Shown in pieces: positions 1 to 9,424 of a stretch of 64,000 nucleotides of DNA. The DNA is from Pseudoxanthomonas sp. 3HH-4 (GTDB lineage: Bacteria > Pseudomonadota > Gammaproteobacteria > Xanthomonadales > Xanthomonadaceae). The DNA lies in the NCBI RefSeq assembly GCF_006716465.1, contig NZ_VFPB01000004.1:62001-126000 (forward strand), in the 5' to 3' direction. Numbering within the stretch: position 1 is the first letter of the stretch; the number at the start of each line of letters is the position of its first letter. The translations under genes were made by a program, and so were the position numbers. The notes below the pieces were generated by a model that saw only the letters and a program-made list of their open reading frames with translations, did not search any database and was not told the origin of the DNA.

Positions 1-390
1 CACCACCGCCGTCCAGCGACGCGCGCGCACCTGCTCGTTGAGCATCGCGGCGGCGGCGATGGTGACGAACAGCGGTGTGGAATAGGACAGCGAGACTGCC
101 TGTGCCAACGGCAGGTGACCGATGGCCCAGAAGCCGGCCAGCATCGAGCAGATGCCGATCATGCAGCGGAACAGGTAGCGCGGGAACTGGGTGGTCTTCA
201 GGAATCCGGGGCCATGGCGCAGGATCAGCGGGGCCGCCGCGAGCAGCCCGAAAAAGTTGCGGAAGAACGCGATCTCGAACGTGTGCAGCGTGGCCGAGGC
301 CAGGCGGATCGCCACCACCATCAGCGCGAAGAACACCGTGCTGCCCAGCATCAGCACGGCGGCGCGGTAGTGGGAGGGCAGGGTGGGCAT
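1..390 (-). CDS. EamA/DMT family transporter, N-terminal part (cut by window edge)
   Basis: The minus strand is open from an ATG at 390 to the window edge and gives the first 130 residues of an inner-membrane transporter of the drug/metabolite transporter (EamA) superfamily. Hydrophobic segments are visible at about residues 11-29, 38-57, 71-92 and 97-116, which fits the first of the two five-helix EamA repeats. The sequence between helices (for example SLSYSTPLFVT) is typical of the family. The substrate cannot be read from this fragment; the family exports amino acids, purine-like metabolites or drugs. The C-terminal half lies outside the window. Nothing suggests it is cotranscribed with murB, because two hairpin repeats lie between them. 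Confidence 0.8.
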   Translation of the reverse strand, partial: MPTLPSHYRAAVLMLGSTVFFALMVVAIRLASATLHTFEIAFFRNFFGLLAAAPLILRHGPGFLKTTQFPRYLFRCMIGICSMLAGFWAIGHLPLAQAVSLSYSTPLFVTIAAAAMLNEQVRARRWTAVV

Positions 391-408
391 CAGCAGCCGG
401 GACCGGCC

Positions 409-432
409 CCTTCCCCCGCGTGCGGGGGAAGG
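409..432. repeat. REP-like perfect inverted repeat
   Basis: CCTTCCCCCGC and GCGGGGGAAGG form perfect 11-base arms around a 2-base loop. Repeats of this look are common between genes in xanthomonads. It lies 18 bases upstream of the transporter start and downstream of murB, so it could also act in transcript termination or stability. Confidence 0.6.
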
Positions 433-560
433 ATGGGATGGGGGCGAACGAAGTCACGGACGTCGAGCCCACCGCTGATCCGTGGCGATATGACAAGGCG
501 CGGCGACCGAAACCGTCGCGCGAGCAGGAGGAGACGGGCTCCGGTCGGCCCGCACCCCGG

Positions 561-584
561 CCCTCCCGCGTGAACGGGGGAGGG
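561..584. repeat. Degenerate REP-like inverted repeat downstream of murB
   Basis: CCCTCCCG and CGGGGGAGGG form a slightly imperfect hairpin about 40 bases past the murB stop. The sequence is clearly related to the repeat at 409-432. No U-tract follows, so a terminator role is only possible. The remaining intergenic bases between 390 and 622 show no gene. Confidence 0.45.
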
Positions 585-621
585 GGCAGTACCCGGGCCG
601 TTGAAGCGCATCATCCCGGGA

Positions 622-1662
622 CTACCAGGTCGCCCCGATGAGCTTAGGTTCCGGCTCGATGGCCACGCCGAAGCGCGCCTGTACCGACGCGGCGATTTTC
701 CTTGCCAGCGCCAGCAACTGCGCACCGGTCGCCGCGCCATGGTTGACCAGCACCAGTGCGTGCGCGGCGGACACGCCGGCATCGCCATCGCGATGTCCCT
801 TCCAGCCACAGGCTTCGATCATCCAGGCCGCCGACAGCTTGCGGTTGTGTCCGGCATCGCCACGGAACACGGGCAGGGTGGGGTAATCGACAAGCAGTGC
901 TTCTGCCTGCGCCTGCGACACGATGGGGTTCTTGAAGAAGCTGCCTGCGTTGCCGACCACGGCCGGATCGGGCAGCTTGCGGCGCCGGATGCGGACTACG
1001 GCATCGCCCACGTCGCGTGCGGTCGGCGCGGGAATGCCCATCGCGCCGAGTTCCTCACGGATGCCGGCGTAGTCCAGGCGCAGGGACGGCGTGCGCGGCA
1101 GCAGGAATTCGACCGCCGTCACCAGGTAGCGATCAGGCGCGTGCTTGAACACGCTGTCGCGGTAGGCAAAGGCGCAGGCTTCGCGGTCCAGCCGCACGCG
1201 CACGCCATGGTGGCGATCGAAGGCCTCGACGATATCGATGAACTCGCCGACTTCGGTGCCGTAGGCGCCGATGTTCTGGATGGGCGACGCGCCTGCGGTG
1301 CCCGGGATCAGTGCCAGGTTCTCCAACCCGCACAGGCCCTGTTCCAGCGTCCACATCACCAGCGGATGCCACGGCACCCCGGCATCTGCGCGCACGCGTG
1401 CGCGCTCGCCATCGTCGGACACGATGCCGGTCGAACGGGTGGCGAGGCTGATCACCGCGCCCGGCGCATCGCCCGCGAACAGCAGGTTGCTGCCGCCACC
1501 GATCACCAGCGTTTCCGCATCGGAGACCTGCGGCAGCGCAAGCACCTCTTCCAGCGCGGCGACATCGTCCACTTCAACCAGCCACGGCGCCGCCGCAGGC
1601 ACGCCGAACGTGTTGCGGTCACGCAATGACGCGTTCGCGGTGACGCGGTACCCGGTAGTCAT
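622..1662 (-). CDS. murB: UDP-N-acetylenolpyruvoylglucosamine reductase MurB
   Basis: MurB reduces the enolpyruvyl group of UDP-GlcNAc-enolpyruvate with NADPH and FAD to give UDP-MurNAc, an early cytoplasmic step of peptidoglycan synthesis. The 346-residue protein has the FAD-binding segment VIGGGSNLL, then [18 protein letters not shown], and the C-terminal [10 protein letters not shown], whose Ser is the usual proton donor. The length and the inserted region match the E. coli (type I) form. Start: the ATG at 1662 overlaps the pyrD stop (ATGA), and the upstream extension of the frame lies inside pyrD and lacks similarity. It is translated last in a DUF4190-pyrD-murB operon. Confidence 0.96.
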   Translation of the reverse strand: MTTGYRVTANASLRDRNTFGVPAAAPWLVEVDDVAALEEVLALPQVSDAETLVIGGGSNLLFAGDAPGAVISLATRSTGIVSDDGERARVRADAGVPWHPLVMWTLEQGLCGLENLALIPGTAGASPIQNIGAYGTEVGEFIDIVEAFDRHHGVRVRLDREACAFAYRDSVFKHAPDRYLVTAVEFLLPRTPSLRLDYAGIREELGAMGIPAPTARDVGDAVVRIRRRKLPDPAVVGNAGSFFKNPIVSQAQAEALLVDYPTLPVFRGDAGHNRKLSAAWMIEACGWKGHRDGDAGVSAAHALVLVNHGAATGAQLLALARKIAASVQARFGVAIEPEPKLIGATW

Positions 1663-2714
1663 TCCGGGGCTACCGGACCACCGCTGGGCGCTTCGCGGCG
1701 GCGGCGGATGGCTTCCACGCATTCGCGGACCAGTTCCGGTCCGCGGTAGACCAGCCCCGTGTAGCACTGCACCAGCGAAGCGCCGGCGGACATCTTCGCC
1801 ACCGCGTCGGCACCGGACAGGATGCCACCCACGCCGATCAGCGGAATGCTGTGCGGCAGGCGCGTGCGCAGGCGACGAAGCACGAGCGTGGCCTGGCCCA
1901 TCAGCGGCGCGCCGGACAGGCCACCGGTCTCGCGCGCATGGGGATGGTCCTGCACGCTCAGGCGGGAGACCGTGGTGTTGGTGGCGATGACGCCATCGAC
2001 CTGCATGTCGCCCAGCACGCGCGCCACGGCATCGATGTCGCTGTCCGACAGGTCCGGCGCGATCTTGACCAGCATCGGCACGCGCTTGCCATGCTGCGCG
2101 GCCAGGTCTTCCTGCGCCTCGCGCAGGGTGCCGATCAGCTGGCGCAGCGCCTGTTCCTCCTGCAGTTCGCGCAGGCCGGCGGTATTGGGCGAGGAGATGT
2201 TGACGGTGATGTAGTCCGCCAGCGGATAGACGCGCTCCAGGCAGTACAGGTAGTCCGACGCGGCGCGCTCGTTGGAGGTGTCCTTGTTCTTGCCGATGTT
2301 GATGCCCAGCAGGCCACGGTCGCGGCGCGCGGCTTCGACATTGCGGATCAGCGCGTCGACGCCGTCGTTGTTGAAGCCGAGCCGGTTGATGACGGCCTGG
2401 TGCTGCGGCAGGCGGAACATGCGCGGCTTCGGATTGCCGGGCTGCGGCTTGGGCGTGACCGTGCCGATTTCGACGAAGCCGAAACCCAGGGCGAACAGCG
2501 CATCGATGTGCGCGCCGTTCTTGTCCATGCCGGCGGCCAGACCGACCGGATTGGGGAACGTCAGCCCCATGAGCTTGGTGGGCATCGGCGTGATCGGGCG
2601 TGCCACCAGCGGCGTGGTGCCGGTGCGGTAGGCAAGGTCCAGCGCCTTCAGGCCCATGCCATGGGCGGTCTCGGCATCGAGGCCGAAGAGGAAAGGTCGG
2701 GCGAGGGAATACAT
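1659..2714 (-). CDS. pyrD: Dihydroorotate dehydrogenase (quinone), class 2
   Basis: PyrD oxidises dihydroorotate to orotate with FMN and passes electrons to membrane quinone in de novo pyrimidine synthesis. The 351-residue protein starts [15 protein letters not shown], the short N-terminal helix pair that docks class 2 enzymes on the inner membrane. It contains the FMN/substrate segments [37 protein letters not shown], the catalytic-loop region [17 protein letters not shown] and IGVGGI. The ATG at 2714 fits the family start. The stop overlaps the murB start by four bases, so the two are translationally coupled; a small membrane protein precedes it by 14 bases. Confidence 0.96.
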   Translation of the reverse strand: MYSLARPFLFGLDAETAHGMGLKALDLAYRTGTTPLVARPITPMPTKLMGLTFPNPVGLAAGMDKNGAHIDALFALGFGFVEIGTVTPKPQPGNPKPRMFRLPQHQAVINRLGFNNDGVDALIRNVEAARRDRGLLGINIGKNKDTSNERAASDYLYCLERVYPLADYITVNISSPNTAGLRELQEEQALRQLIGTLREAQEDLAAQHGKRVPMLVKIAPDLSDSDIDAVARVLGDMQVDGVIATNTTVSRLSVQDHPHARETGGLSGAPLMGQATLVLRRLRTRLPHSIPLIGVGGILSGADAVAKMSAGASLVQCYTGLVYRGPELVRECVEAIRRRREAPSGGPVAPE

Positions 2715-2728
2715 GGAGGCGGGCGGGC

Positions 2729-3007
2729 TCAGTTCAGCGTCGCCAGCCAGGCCATCCCGCCCAGGAACAGGAAGATCACCGCGATGCCGACCACCCACAC
2801 CAGCGCCGACACCCAACCAAGGATCAGTCCGCCGATGGCCATGCCGTCGCCTTCCAGCGTACCGGCGCTGCGGCGGATCTCGGCGCGTGCCATGTGGCCG
2901 GTGACGATGGCCACGAGCGTGCCGATGAAGGGCAGCAGGGTCCAGCCCAGGATGCCGGACACGAGGCTGGCAATGGCGAGGCTGCTGGTGGTGCGGGCTT
3001 GGTTCAT
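2729..3007 (-). CDS. DUF4190-type small membrane protein
   Basis: A 92-residue protein with two hydrophobic stretches (about residues 9-35 and 55-88) separated by a short polar linker [19 protein letters not shown]. The layout SLVSGILGW..., [11 protein letters not shown] and [10 protein letters not shown] is that of DUF4190 proteins, small inner-membrane proteins of unknown function. It is the first gene of a tight run with pyrD (14 bases downstream) and murB. The neighbourhood is metabolic housekeeping and gives no functional hint. The ATG at 3007 is the only good start. Confidence 0.8.
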   Translation of the reverse strand: MNQARTTSSLAIASLVSGILGWTLLPFIGTLVAIVTGHMARAEIRRSAGTLEGDGMAIGGLILGWVSALVWVVGIAVIFLFLGGMAWLATLN

Positions 3008-3058
3008 CAGGGGCTCCGTGCAGGGGTCAGGGAGGCGATGGCGCTGGATCGGGCAGGC

Positions 3059-3090
3059 AAAAAAACGCGCCGCCCGTAAAAGGTGGCGCG
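3059..3090 (-). terminator. Rho-independent terminator after the aldehyde dehydrogenase gene
   Basis: Read on the minus strand, CGCGCCACC pairs with GGCGGCGCG (one G-U pair) around a TTTTACG loop and is followed by seven T residues. It lies about 65 bases past the stop at 3154 and just upstream of the DUF4190 gene. Confidence 0.8.
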
Positions 3091-3153
3091 ATTATCCCAG
3101 ATGCTGGCCCGTTCAGGGCAGCCGGCATGCGGGCACGCCGGCTGCCTTGCGGA

Positions 3154-4686
3154 TCAAAGGTCGAACTTGATGCCCTGAGCGAGCGGCAGCGAGTCGGAGT
3201 AGTTGATCGTATTGGTCTGGCGGCGCATGTAGACCTTCCATGCGTCCGAGCCGGATTCGCGCCCGCCGCCGGTTTCCTTCTCGCCGCCGAACGCGCCACC
3301 GATCTCGGCACCGCTGGTGCCGATGTTGACGTTGGCGATGCCGCAGTCGCTGCCGGCCGCCGACAGGAACTGCTCGGCCGCCTTCAGGTTCTGCGTGAAG
3401 ATCGACGACGACAGGCCCTGCGGCACGGCGTTCTGCATGTCGATGGCTTCGTCCAGCGTCTTGTACTTCATCACGTACAGGATGGGGGCGAAGGTCTCGT
3501 GCTGCACGACTTCATCGGAATTCTTCAGGCCGGTGACGATGGCCGGCAACACGAAGTTGCCCGGGCGCTCGATGGCGGTGCCACCGGTTTCGACGGTGCC
3601 GCCGCTGGCCTTGGCTTTCTCGATGGAGGCCAGGAATTGCTGTACGGCGGCCTGGCTGTTCAACGGCCCCATCAGGTTGGCCGGGTCCAGCGGATCGCCG
3701 ATCTTGCCTTCCACCTGCTTGTACGCCTTGACCAGCGTGGCCAGCACGTTGTCGTAGATGGATTCGTGCACGATCAGCCGGCGCGTGGTGGTGCAGCGCT
3801 GGCCGGCGGTACCGACGGCGCCGAACACGATGCCGGGAACCGCCAGCTTCAGGTCGGCGGTTTCGTCCAGGATGATGGCGTTGTTGCCGCCCAGTTCCAG
3901 CAGGCTGCGGCCCATGCGGCGGGCGACGCGCTCGCCGACGGTGCGGCCGACCTGGGTAGAACCGGTGAAGCTGATCAGCGGGATGCGCTTGTCGTCGACG
4001 AACTGCTGCGCCAGTTCGACGCCGGCGTCGTTGATCAGGAAGAAGATGTCCGGGAAGCCGCCGGCCTTCAGCGCCTCGTTGCAGATCTTCATGCTGGCGA
4101 TCGCGGTGAGCGGCGTCTTGTTGGACGGCTTCCAGATGCAGATGTCGCCGCAGATCGCGGCCAGGAACGAGTTCCACGCCCACACCGCGACCGGGAAGTT
4201 GAACGCGCTGATGATGCCCACCAGGCCCAGCGGCTGGTACTGCTCGTACATGCGGTGGCCGGGGCGCTCGGAGTGCATGGTGTAGCCGTACAGCATGCGG
4301 CTCTGGCCCACGGCGAAGTCGGCGATGTCGATCATCTCCTGCACTTCGCCATCGCCCTCGGGCTTGCTCTTGCCCATTTCCAGCGCGACCAGCGAACCCA
4401 GCGCGTCCTTGTGCCTGCGCAGCGCCTCGCCACACAGGCGCACGGCTTCGCCGCGGCGCGGCGCGGGGGTGGTGCGCCACACCTTGAAGGCGGCTTGGGC
4501 GCGTTCGACGATCTTCTCGTAGTCGGCCTGGCTGCTGGCGTGAACCTCGGCGATCACCTCGTTGGTGGTCGGGTTGATCGACTGCAGCAGGCCGGCATCG
4601 GTGGTCGTGGACCACTCGCCACTGCCGAGGTAGGTGCCGGAGTTGGTGGTGGCGAGGCCAAGGGCCTTGAGGAGGTCAGCAGGCAT
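3154..4686 (-). CDS. amaB: ALDH7-type aldehyde dehydrogenase (L-piperidine-6-carboxylate / alpha-aminoadipic semialdehyde dehydrogenase)
   Basis: A 510-residue NAD(P)-dependent aldehyde dehydrogenase of the antiquitin (ALDH7) branch. In bacteria such proteins oxidise alpha-aminoadipic semialdehyde, in equilibrium with piperidine-6-carboxylate, in lysine catabolism. Visible motifs are [22 protein letters not shown], the nucleotide-site [12 protein letters not shown], the general-base region LELGGNNAI and the nucleophile segment [41 protein letters not shown] near the C-terminus is spread over positions typical of ALDH7. The ATG at 4686 is chosen because the upstream frame has no similarity. 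The gene stands alone and ends at a strong terminator. The amaB name follows from family resemblance, not from neighbours. Confidence 0.85.
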   Translation of the reverse strand: MPADLLKALGLATTNSGTYLGSGEWSTTTDAGLLQSINPTTNEVIAEVHASSQADYEKIVERAQAAFKVWRTTPAPRRGEAVRLCGEALRRHKDALGSLVALEMGKSKPEGDGEVQEMIDIADFAVGQSRMLYGYTMHSERPGHRMYEQYQPLGLVGIISAFNFPVAVWAWNSFLAAICGDICIWKPSNKTPLTAIASMKICNEALKAGGFPDIFFLINDAGVELAQQFVDDKRIPLISFTGSTQVGRTVGERVARRMGRSLLELGGNNAIILDETADLKLAVPGIVFGAVGTAGQRCTTTRRLIVHESIYDNVLATLVKAYKQVEGKIGDPLDPANLMGPLNSQAAVQQFLASIEKAKASGGTVETGGTAIERPGNFVLPAIVTGLKNSDEVVQHETFAPILYVMKYKTLDEAIDMQNAVPQGLSSSIFTQNLKAAEQFLSAAGSDCGIANVNIGTSGAEIGGAFGGEKETGGGRESGSDAWKVYMRRQTNTINYSDSLPLAQGIKFDL

Positions 4687-4944
4687 GGAAGCTCCAGGGT
4701 CATTGCGCGGGATGCCGCCGAAGGGCGCGCGGCACCGAAAGAGGAGCGGAATTCTACCAGAGCGGGCCGGGCGGACCGCGCGTAAGCCCGTGTTTTTCCA
4801 ATGGTTCTTGCGCAAACAGGCGCTTGCGGGCGCAGCCGTTGATCCGCTGCCGGGGTTTGTTCGGTTCGCCGACTGGCGATGGCGGCGTTCGGCGATTCGC
4901 CGAGCGGCCGGTGTGGCGCCATGGTGTCGGCATGAGACGGAAGA

Positions 4945-5021
4945 TGGTGACCCCGGCGCGATTCGAACGCACGACCTGTCCCTTAGGAGGGGACCGCTCT
5001 ATCCAGCTGAGCTACGGGGCC
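4945..5021 (-). tRNA. tRNA-Arg (anticodon CCT)
   Basis: Minus-strand cloverleaf of 77 bases including an encoded CCA end. The acceptor GGCCCCG pairs with CGGGGTC, the anticodon stem is GTCCC/GGGAC around loop CTCCTAA (anticodon CCT, reading AGG), and the T-arm contains GTTCGAATC. Confidence 0.95.
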
Positions 5022-5138
5022 ATCGGCGGCGATTCTCGCACGAAGCGCTCTCGCGCACGACGCTCCCACGCAGGGCGGGGATGGCGGGGCAAGGGTCCGC
5101 ATGGCAGGGTGGCGGGTACCCCCGTACGCCCGGATCGC

Positions 5139-5594
5139 ATGGATATCCGCATCGACGACCTCTCCCATCCCGCCGTGATCGCGCTGTTGCAGGAGCACCT
5201 GGACTGGATGCACCGTATCTCGCCACCGGAAAGCGTTCACGCGCTCGACCTGGACGCATTGCGCGGGCCTGACATCACCTTCTGGGCGCTCTGGGATGGC
5301 GATGCTCTCGCAGGCTGCGGTGCACTGCGCCAGTTGGACGCGCGACATGGCGAAGTGAAGTCGATGCGCACGGCGCGGACCCATCTGCGTCGTGGCACGG
5401 CGACGCGGATGCTCGACCATATCCTGACCGAGGCGCGCGGACGGGGCTACGGACGTCTCAGCCTGGAGACCGGGTCGATGGCTTACTTCGCACCCGCACG
5501 CGCGCTGTATGCGCGCGCTGGTTTCACCGCCTGTGCGCCCTTCGGTAACTATGCGGAAGACATGAACAGCGTTTTCATGACGCGCACGCTCTAG
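5139..5594 (+). CDS. GNAT family N-acetyltransferase
   Basis: A 151-residue protein of the GNAT fold, which transfers an acetyl group from acetyl-CoA to an amine. The acetyl-CoA pyrophosphate loop appears as RTHLRRGTATRMLDHI at about residues 80-95 (motif A, R-x-x-G-x-A/G). It is preceded by strand GEVKSMRTA and followed by YGRLSLETGS and the motif-B region ARALYARAGFTACAPFGNY. The pattern SMRT...LETGS...FGNY is that of YsnE/PhnO-like acetyltransferases; the substrate is unknown. The ATG at 5139 is used because the longer open frame runs backwards through the tRNA-Arg gene. It is a single gene between the tRNA and the threonine leader. Confidence 0.85.
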   Translation: MDIRIDDLSHPAVIALLQEHLDWMHRISPPESVHALDLDALRGPDITFWALWDGDALAGCGALRQLDARHGEVKSMRTARTHLRRGTATRMLDHILTEARGRGYGRLSLETGSMAYFAPARALYARAGFTACAPFGNYAEDMNSVFMTRTL

Positions 5595-5648
5595 TATTGG
5601 TTTCAGTTGCATCTATCTGAAATCATTGGCTTTGTTGCATCGCAACGC

Positions 5649-5730
5649 TTGACAGCCCCCGGGGGTGTCGTGGTTTTCTTCATCCATGCGCTCCCTTGCC
5701 CACGCTCCCGCGAACATGCCCCCGGCCTTG
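5649..5730 (+). promoter_or_regulatory. Possible threonine-operon promoter and 5' end
   Basis: A perfect -35-like TTGACA is at 5649-5654. The -10 region about 17-18 bases on (GGTTTT/GTTTTC, near 5672-5678) is weak. A start near 5685 would place the transcript end at the in-frame ATG 5686, so the leader peptide might be read from a leaderless mRNA. This is inference only. Confidence 0.35.
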
Positions 5731-5826
5731 ATGGCGGCGTCGACGCTTGCGTGCGGTGGACGCACGACCCTGATTACGACCATTACCACCCTGACTCGTC
5801 GGGTGCGGTTGGTCGTGTTCGCGTAA
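5731..5826 (+). CDS. thrL: thr operon leader peptide
   Basis: A short frame encodes a 31-residue peptide whose middle is TTLITTITTLT: seven Thr and two Ile codons within eleven codons (5764-5796). This is the signature of the attenuator peptide of threonine operons, where ribosome stalling at scarce Thr-tRNA or Ile-tRNA keeps the operon on. It ends at TAA 5824-5826, before a set of competing hairpins, and 91 bases before thrA. In-frame ATGs at 5686 and 5716 could extend it to 46 or 36 residues. None of the three starts has a good Shine-Dalgarno sequence, so the true start is open. Confidence 0.8.
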   Translation: MAASTLACGGRTTLITTITTLTRRVRLVVFA

Positions 5827-5895
5827 CTCGCAAACCACGGCCCCGCACCCGGATCAGGATGCAGGGCCACCCGACTTCCTGATTCGTGCCGGGCC
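5800..5895 (+). promoter_or_regulatory. Threonine attenuator (competing RNA hairpins)
   Basis: CGGGTGCGG at 5800-5808 can pair with CCGCACCCG at 5843-5851. The second strand of that pairing is also part of a longer downstream hairpin: GGCCC (5839-5843) and ATCAGGA (5853-5859) pair with GGGCC (5891-5895) and TCCTGAT (5877-5883), with GCAC/GTGC between. The two structures exclude each other. The first overlaps the end of the Thr/Ile codon run, as expected of an attenuator. The downstream stem lacks a clear U-tract, so termination might be Rho-dependent or occur through the structure alone. Confidence 0.65.
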
Positions 5896-5917
5896 TCCTT
5901 ACCGAGGTTCCAGACCC

Positions 5918-8410
5918 ATGCCGTCCCGCAGCGCCGAAGTCGAACAATCCAAACCCCGTACCGTCGTCCACAAGTTCGGCGGCACCTCCGTTGCCGATGC
6001 CGACCGTTACCGCCATGTGGCGCAGTTGCTGCTCGCGCGCGACGAGGACGTGCAGGTCACCGTCGTCTCCGCGATGAAGGGTGTCACCGACGCGCTGATC
6101 GAACTGTGCGAGCTGGCGGCTGCCAACCGCCCGGAATGGCACGAAAGCTGGCATGCGCTGCGAGCACGCCACCGCGGCGCCGCCGTGGCGTTGCTGGGCG
6201 AGGCGGCGGGACCGGTGATCGAATGGGTGGACGAACGCTTCGGGAAACTGGAAGAGATCCTCAACGCGCTGATCGTCATCGGCGGCCTGCCGGAGCTGGT
6301 ACTGCAGCGCGTACAGGGTCTGGGCGAAGTATGTTCCGCGCGATTGCTGGGCGAATACCTGACGCTGCAGGGCGAAGACTGCGCCGTGCTGGATGCGCGC
6401 GACGTGCTGCGGGTCGATCACGGCGAACTCGGCGTGGTGGTCGACTGGGACACCAGCGCGCAACGCCTGGCGGCCTGGCAGGCCTCGCACCCGCAGCGCC
6501 GCGTGGTGGTCACCGGCTTCGTCGCCCGCGATCGCGAAGGCCGCTTCACCACCCTGGGCCGCAACGGCAGCGACTATTCCGGTGCGATCTTCGCGGCGCT
6601 GTACGACGCGGCCGAACTGCACATCTGGACCGATGTCGATGGCGTGCTGTCGGCCGATCCGCGCGTGGTGCCCGAAGCCGTGCAGCTGGGTGCCCTGAGC
6701 TACGACGAGGCCTGTGAACTCGCGTACTTCGGCGCCAAGGTCGTGCATCCGCAGACCATGTCGCCGGCCATGGAACGCGGGTTGCCGATCATCATCCGCA
6801 ACACCTTCCATCCGGAACATCCCGGTACGCGCATCACCGCCGAGCGCGACGCCGTGGGCCCGGTGAAGGGCCTGACGCTGAGTGCCGACCTGGCCCTGCT
6901 CAACCTGGAAGGCACCGGCCTGATCGGCGTGCCCGGCACGGCGGAGCGCGTGTTCGCGGCGCTGCGCAACGCGCATGTGTCGGTGGTGATGATCTCGCAG
7001 GGGTCGTCGGAGCATTCGATCTGCTGCGTGGTCAGGGCCAACGAGGCAGGCAAGGGACAGGCGGCGCTGCTCGATGCGTTCGCACACGAGTTGGACACCC
7101 GCCAGATCCAGCGCGTGCAGCGCCGCGATGGCGTCAGCGTGCTGGCCGCGGTCGGCGATGGCATGGCCGGCACGCCAGGCGTGTCGGCGCGTCTGTTCGG
7201 CGCACTGGGGCGCGCGCAGGTCAACATCCTGGCGATCGCGCAGGGTTCGTCCGAGCGGAATATTTCCGTGGCCATCGACAGTGCCGACGCGACCAAGGCC
7301 CTGCGTGCCGCGCACGCCGGCTTCTGGCTGTCGCCGCAGACCTTCGCGGTGGGCGTGATCGGTCCCGGCAACGTGGGAGCGGCATTGATAGACCAGTTGC
7401 GTGCGGCGCAGCCGCAATTGCTGGCCAAGGCCAACCTCGACCTGCGCCTGCGCGCCATCGCCTCAAGCACGCGGATGCTGCTGGACGATCGCAGCCTGGA
7501 CCACGACTGGCGCGCGCGCTTCGACACCAGTGCACAGGCCGCCGACCTCGACCGCTTCACCCAGCACCTGCTGTCGGCGCACATGCCGCATGCGGTCATC
7601 GTGGACTGCAGCGCAAGCCCCGTCGTCGCCGACCGCTACGCCGAATGGCTGGCCGCCGGCATCCATGTGGTGACACCGAACAAGCAGGCCGGCGCCGGTC
7701 CCTTGGCGCGCTACCACGCCATCCGGGATGCCGCCGCGGCCAGTGGCGCGCGCTTCCGCTACGAGGCGACCGTCGGCGCTGGCCTGCCGGTGATCTCGAC
7801 GCTGCGCGACCTGCTGGATACCGGGGACACGGTGGTATCGGTGGAGGGCATCTTCTCCGGCACGCTGGCGTGGCTGTTCAACAAGTTCGATGGCAGCGTG
7901 CCGTTCTCGCGGCTGGTCACCGAAGCGCGCGGCCTTGGCTATACCGAACCGGATCCACGCGACGACCTGTCGGGCACCGACGTGGCGCGCAAGCTGGTGA
8001 TCCTGGCCCGCGAGGCGGGCCGCGAACTGGCGCTGGAGGGCGTGCACGTCGAAAGCCTGGTGCCGGAAGCGCTGCGACAGGCCAGCGTGGACGACTTCAT
8101 GGCGCGGTTGGCCGAGGTGGATGCCGGCTTCGATGCCCGCCTGGCGAGCGCTCGCGCGGACGGCAACGTGTTGCGTTACGTCGCACGACTGGATGCGGAA
8201 GGCCGCGCGAGCGTGGGGCTGGTCGAACTGCCGGCGGCGCATGCATTCGGCAACCTGCGCCTGACCGACAACATCGTGCAGTTCACCACGCGCCGTTACT
8301 GCGACAATCCGCTGATCGTGCAGGGGCCGGGCGCAGGCCCGGAAGTCACCGCGGCCGGCGTGTTCGCCGACGTGCTGCGCGTGGCGGCGGGGCAGGGCGC
8401 GAAGCTGTGA
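5918..8410 (+). CDS. thrA: Bifunctional aspartate kinase / homoserine dehydrogenase I
   Basis: ThrA catalyses two steps of the aspartate pathway to threonine and methionine: phosphorylation of aspartate and NAD(P)H reduction of aspartate semialdehyde to homoserine. The 830-residue protein has the kinase motif KFGGTSV at residues 19-25 and [17 protein letters not shown] near 210. Two ACT-like regulatory segments follow at roughly 315-460. The dehydrogenase half begins with the nucleotide-binding GVIGPGNVG near 477, then [15 protein letters not shown] and [13 protein letters not shown]. Length and fusion match E. coli ThrA. It starts 91 bases after the leader peptide and opens the thrABC operon. 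Feedback by threonine through the ACT segments is expected from the family. Confidence 0.96.
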   Translation: MPSRSAEVEQSKPRTVVHKFGGTSVADADRYRHVAQLLLARDEDVQVTVVSAMKGVTDALIELCELAAANRPEWHESWHALRARHRGAAVALLGEAAGPVIEWVDERFGKLEEILNALIVIGGLPELVLQRVQGLGEVCSARLLGEYLTLQGEDCAVLDARDVLRVDHGELGVVVDWDTSAQRLAAWQASHPQRRVVVTGFVARDREGRFTTLGRNGSDYSGAIFAALYDAAELHIWTDVDGVLSADPRVVPEAVQLGALSYDEACELAYFGAKVVHPQTMSPAMERGLPIIIRNTFHPEHPGTRITAERDAVGPVKGLTLSADLALLNLEGTGLIGVPGTAERVFAALRNAHVSVVMISQGSSEHSICCVVRANEAGKGQAALLDAFAHELDTRQIQRVQRRDGVSVLAAVGDGMAGTPGVSARLFGALGRAQVNILAIAQGSSERNISVAIDSADATKALRAAHAGFWLSPQTFAVGVIGPGNVGAALIDQLRAAQPQLLAKANLDLRLRAIASSTRMLLDDRSLDHDWRARFDTSAQAADLDRFTQHLLSAHMPHAVIVDCSASPVVADRYAEWLAAGIHVVTPNKQAGAGPLARYHAIRDAAAASGARFRYEATVGAGLPVISTLRDLLDTGDTVVSVEGIFSGTLAWLFNKFDGSVPFSRLVTEARGLGYTEPDPRDDLSGTDVARKLVILAREAGRELALEGVHVESLVPEALRQASVDDFMARLAEVDAGFDARLASARADGNVLRYVARLDAEGRASVGLVELPAAHAFGNLRLTDNIVQFTTRRYCDNPLIVQGPGAGPEVTAAGVFADVLRVAAGQGAKL

Positions 8411-8441
8411 CGCATCCGGGCATAAACGACATGGAGTGGGC

Positions 8442-9371
8442 ATGAGGCAGCAGGCAAGTGCGTTTTCGCCGGCATCGGTGGGCAACGTCGGCGTGGGGTT
8501 CGACATCCTGGGTCATGTGATCGAAGGCGTCGGCGACACGGTGACCGTGCGCCGGACGGAATCGCTGGACGTGCGCATCGCCGCCATCCGCGGCGCCACC
8601 GTGGACCTGCCGCTGGACGCGCCGGGCAATACGGCTGGCGCAGCGTTGATCTCGCTGCGCGATGCCTTGGCGCTGCCGTTCGGGTTCGAGGTGGAGATCG
8701 AGAAGGGCATTCCGCTGGGCTCCGGCATGGGCGGTTCCGCCGCATCCTGCGTCGCCGCGCTTGTCGCAGCCAATGCCCTGCTCGACGAGCCGCTGACGCG
8801 AGAGCAGTTGTACCCGCACGCGCTGGTCGGCGAGGCCGTCGCCAGTGGAGGCAGGCATGGCGACAACCTGGGCCCGATGCTGCTGGGCGGTCTGGTGCTG
8901 TCCACGGCGGAGCGGCTGGTACGCGTTCCCGTGCCTGAGCATTGGCACAGCGTGCTGGTGCATCCGGATGCGATCCTGGAGACGCGCCGCGCGCGCGCCG
9001 CGTTGCAGGGCGCGTACGAACTGAAGGACTTCGTGGCACAGAGCGCGAACCTCGCACTGGTGCTTGCCGGTTGCCATGCCGGCGATGCCGGGTTGGTGCG
9101 CGAAGGCCTGCGCGACGTGCTGATCGAACCTCGCCGCGCGCCGTTGATCGTCGGCTTCGATGCGGCGAAACAGGCCGCGCTGGAGGCCGGCGCGATGGGG
9201 GCCAGCATCTCCGGTGCCGGCCCCAGTGTGTTCGCCTGGTTCGAGTCGCGCGGCGAAGCGGAAGCCGCAGCGCCTGCCGTGCAGGCAGCCTTCGCATCCG
9301 CGGGCTTCGACAGCCAGGCCTGGGTGTCGCCGATCAATGCGACGGGCGCGGAACTGCTACCCCCCAACTGA
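8442..9371 (+). CDS. thrB: Homoserine kinase
   Basis: ThrB phosphorylates L-homoserine with ATP on the way to threonine. The 309-residue GHMP-kinase protein begins [19 protein letters not shown]. It has the glycine-rich ATP loop [17 protein letters not shown] at about residues 91-107 and the C-terminal [16 protein letters not shown] chose ATG 8442 rather than GTG 8436, because GGAG at 8433-8436 is spaced correctly only for the ATG. It begins 31 bases after thrA. Confidence 0.96.
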   Translation: MRQQASAFSPASVGNVGVGFDILGHVIEGVGDTVTVRRTESLDVRIAAIRGATVDLPLDAPGNTAGAALISLRDALALPFGFEVEIEKGIPLGSGMGGSAASCVAALVAANALLDEPLTREQLYPHALVGEAVASGGRHGDNLGPMLLGGLVLSTAERLVRVPVPEHWHSVLVHPDAILETRRARAALQGAYELKDFVAQSANLALVLAGCHAGDAGLVREGLRDVLIEPRRAPLIVGFDAAKQAALEAGAMGASISGAGPSVFAWFESRGEAEAAAPAVQAAFASAGFDSQAWVSPINATGAELLPPN

Positions 9372-9424
9372 AATTCCCTTTCGGCGGCCGTGCTTCGTGC
9401 GTGGCGCTTTCCTGACGACAGACC

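Noticed and set aside
3127..4785. Plus-strand frame of 552 codons antisense to the aldehyde dehydrogenase
   Set aside because: It has no recognisable motif; the minus strand encodes a full ALDH7-type enzyme with all catalytic residues.
4824..5138. N-terminal extension of the GNAT protein
   Set aside because: It would translate through the tRNA-Arg gene.
5783..7417. Minus-strand frame of 544 codons across the thr leader and thrA
   Set aside because: An antisense shadow; it would cross the attenuator and has no domain.
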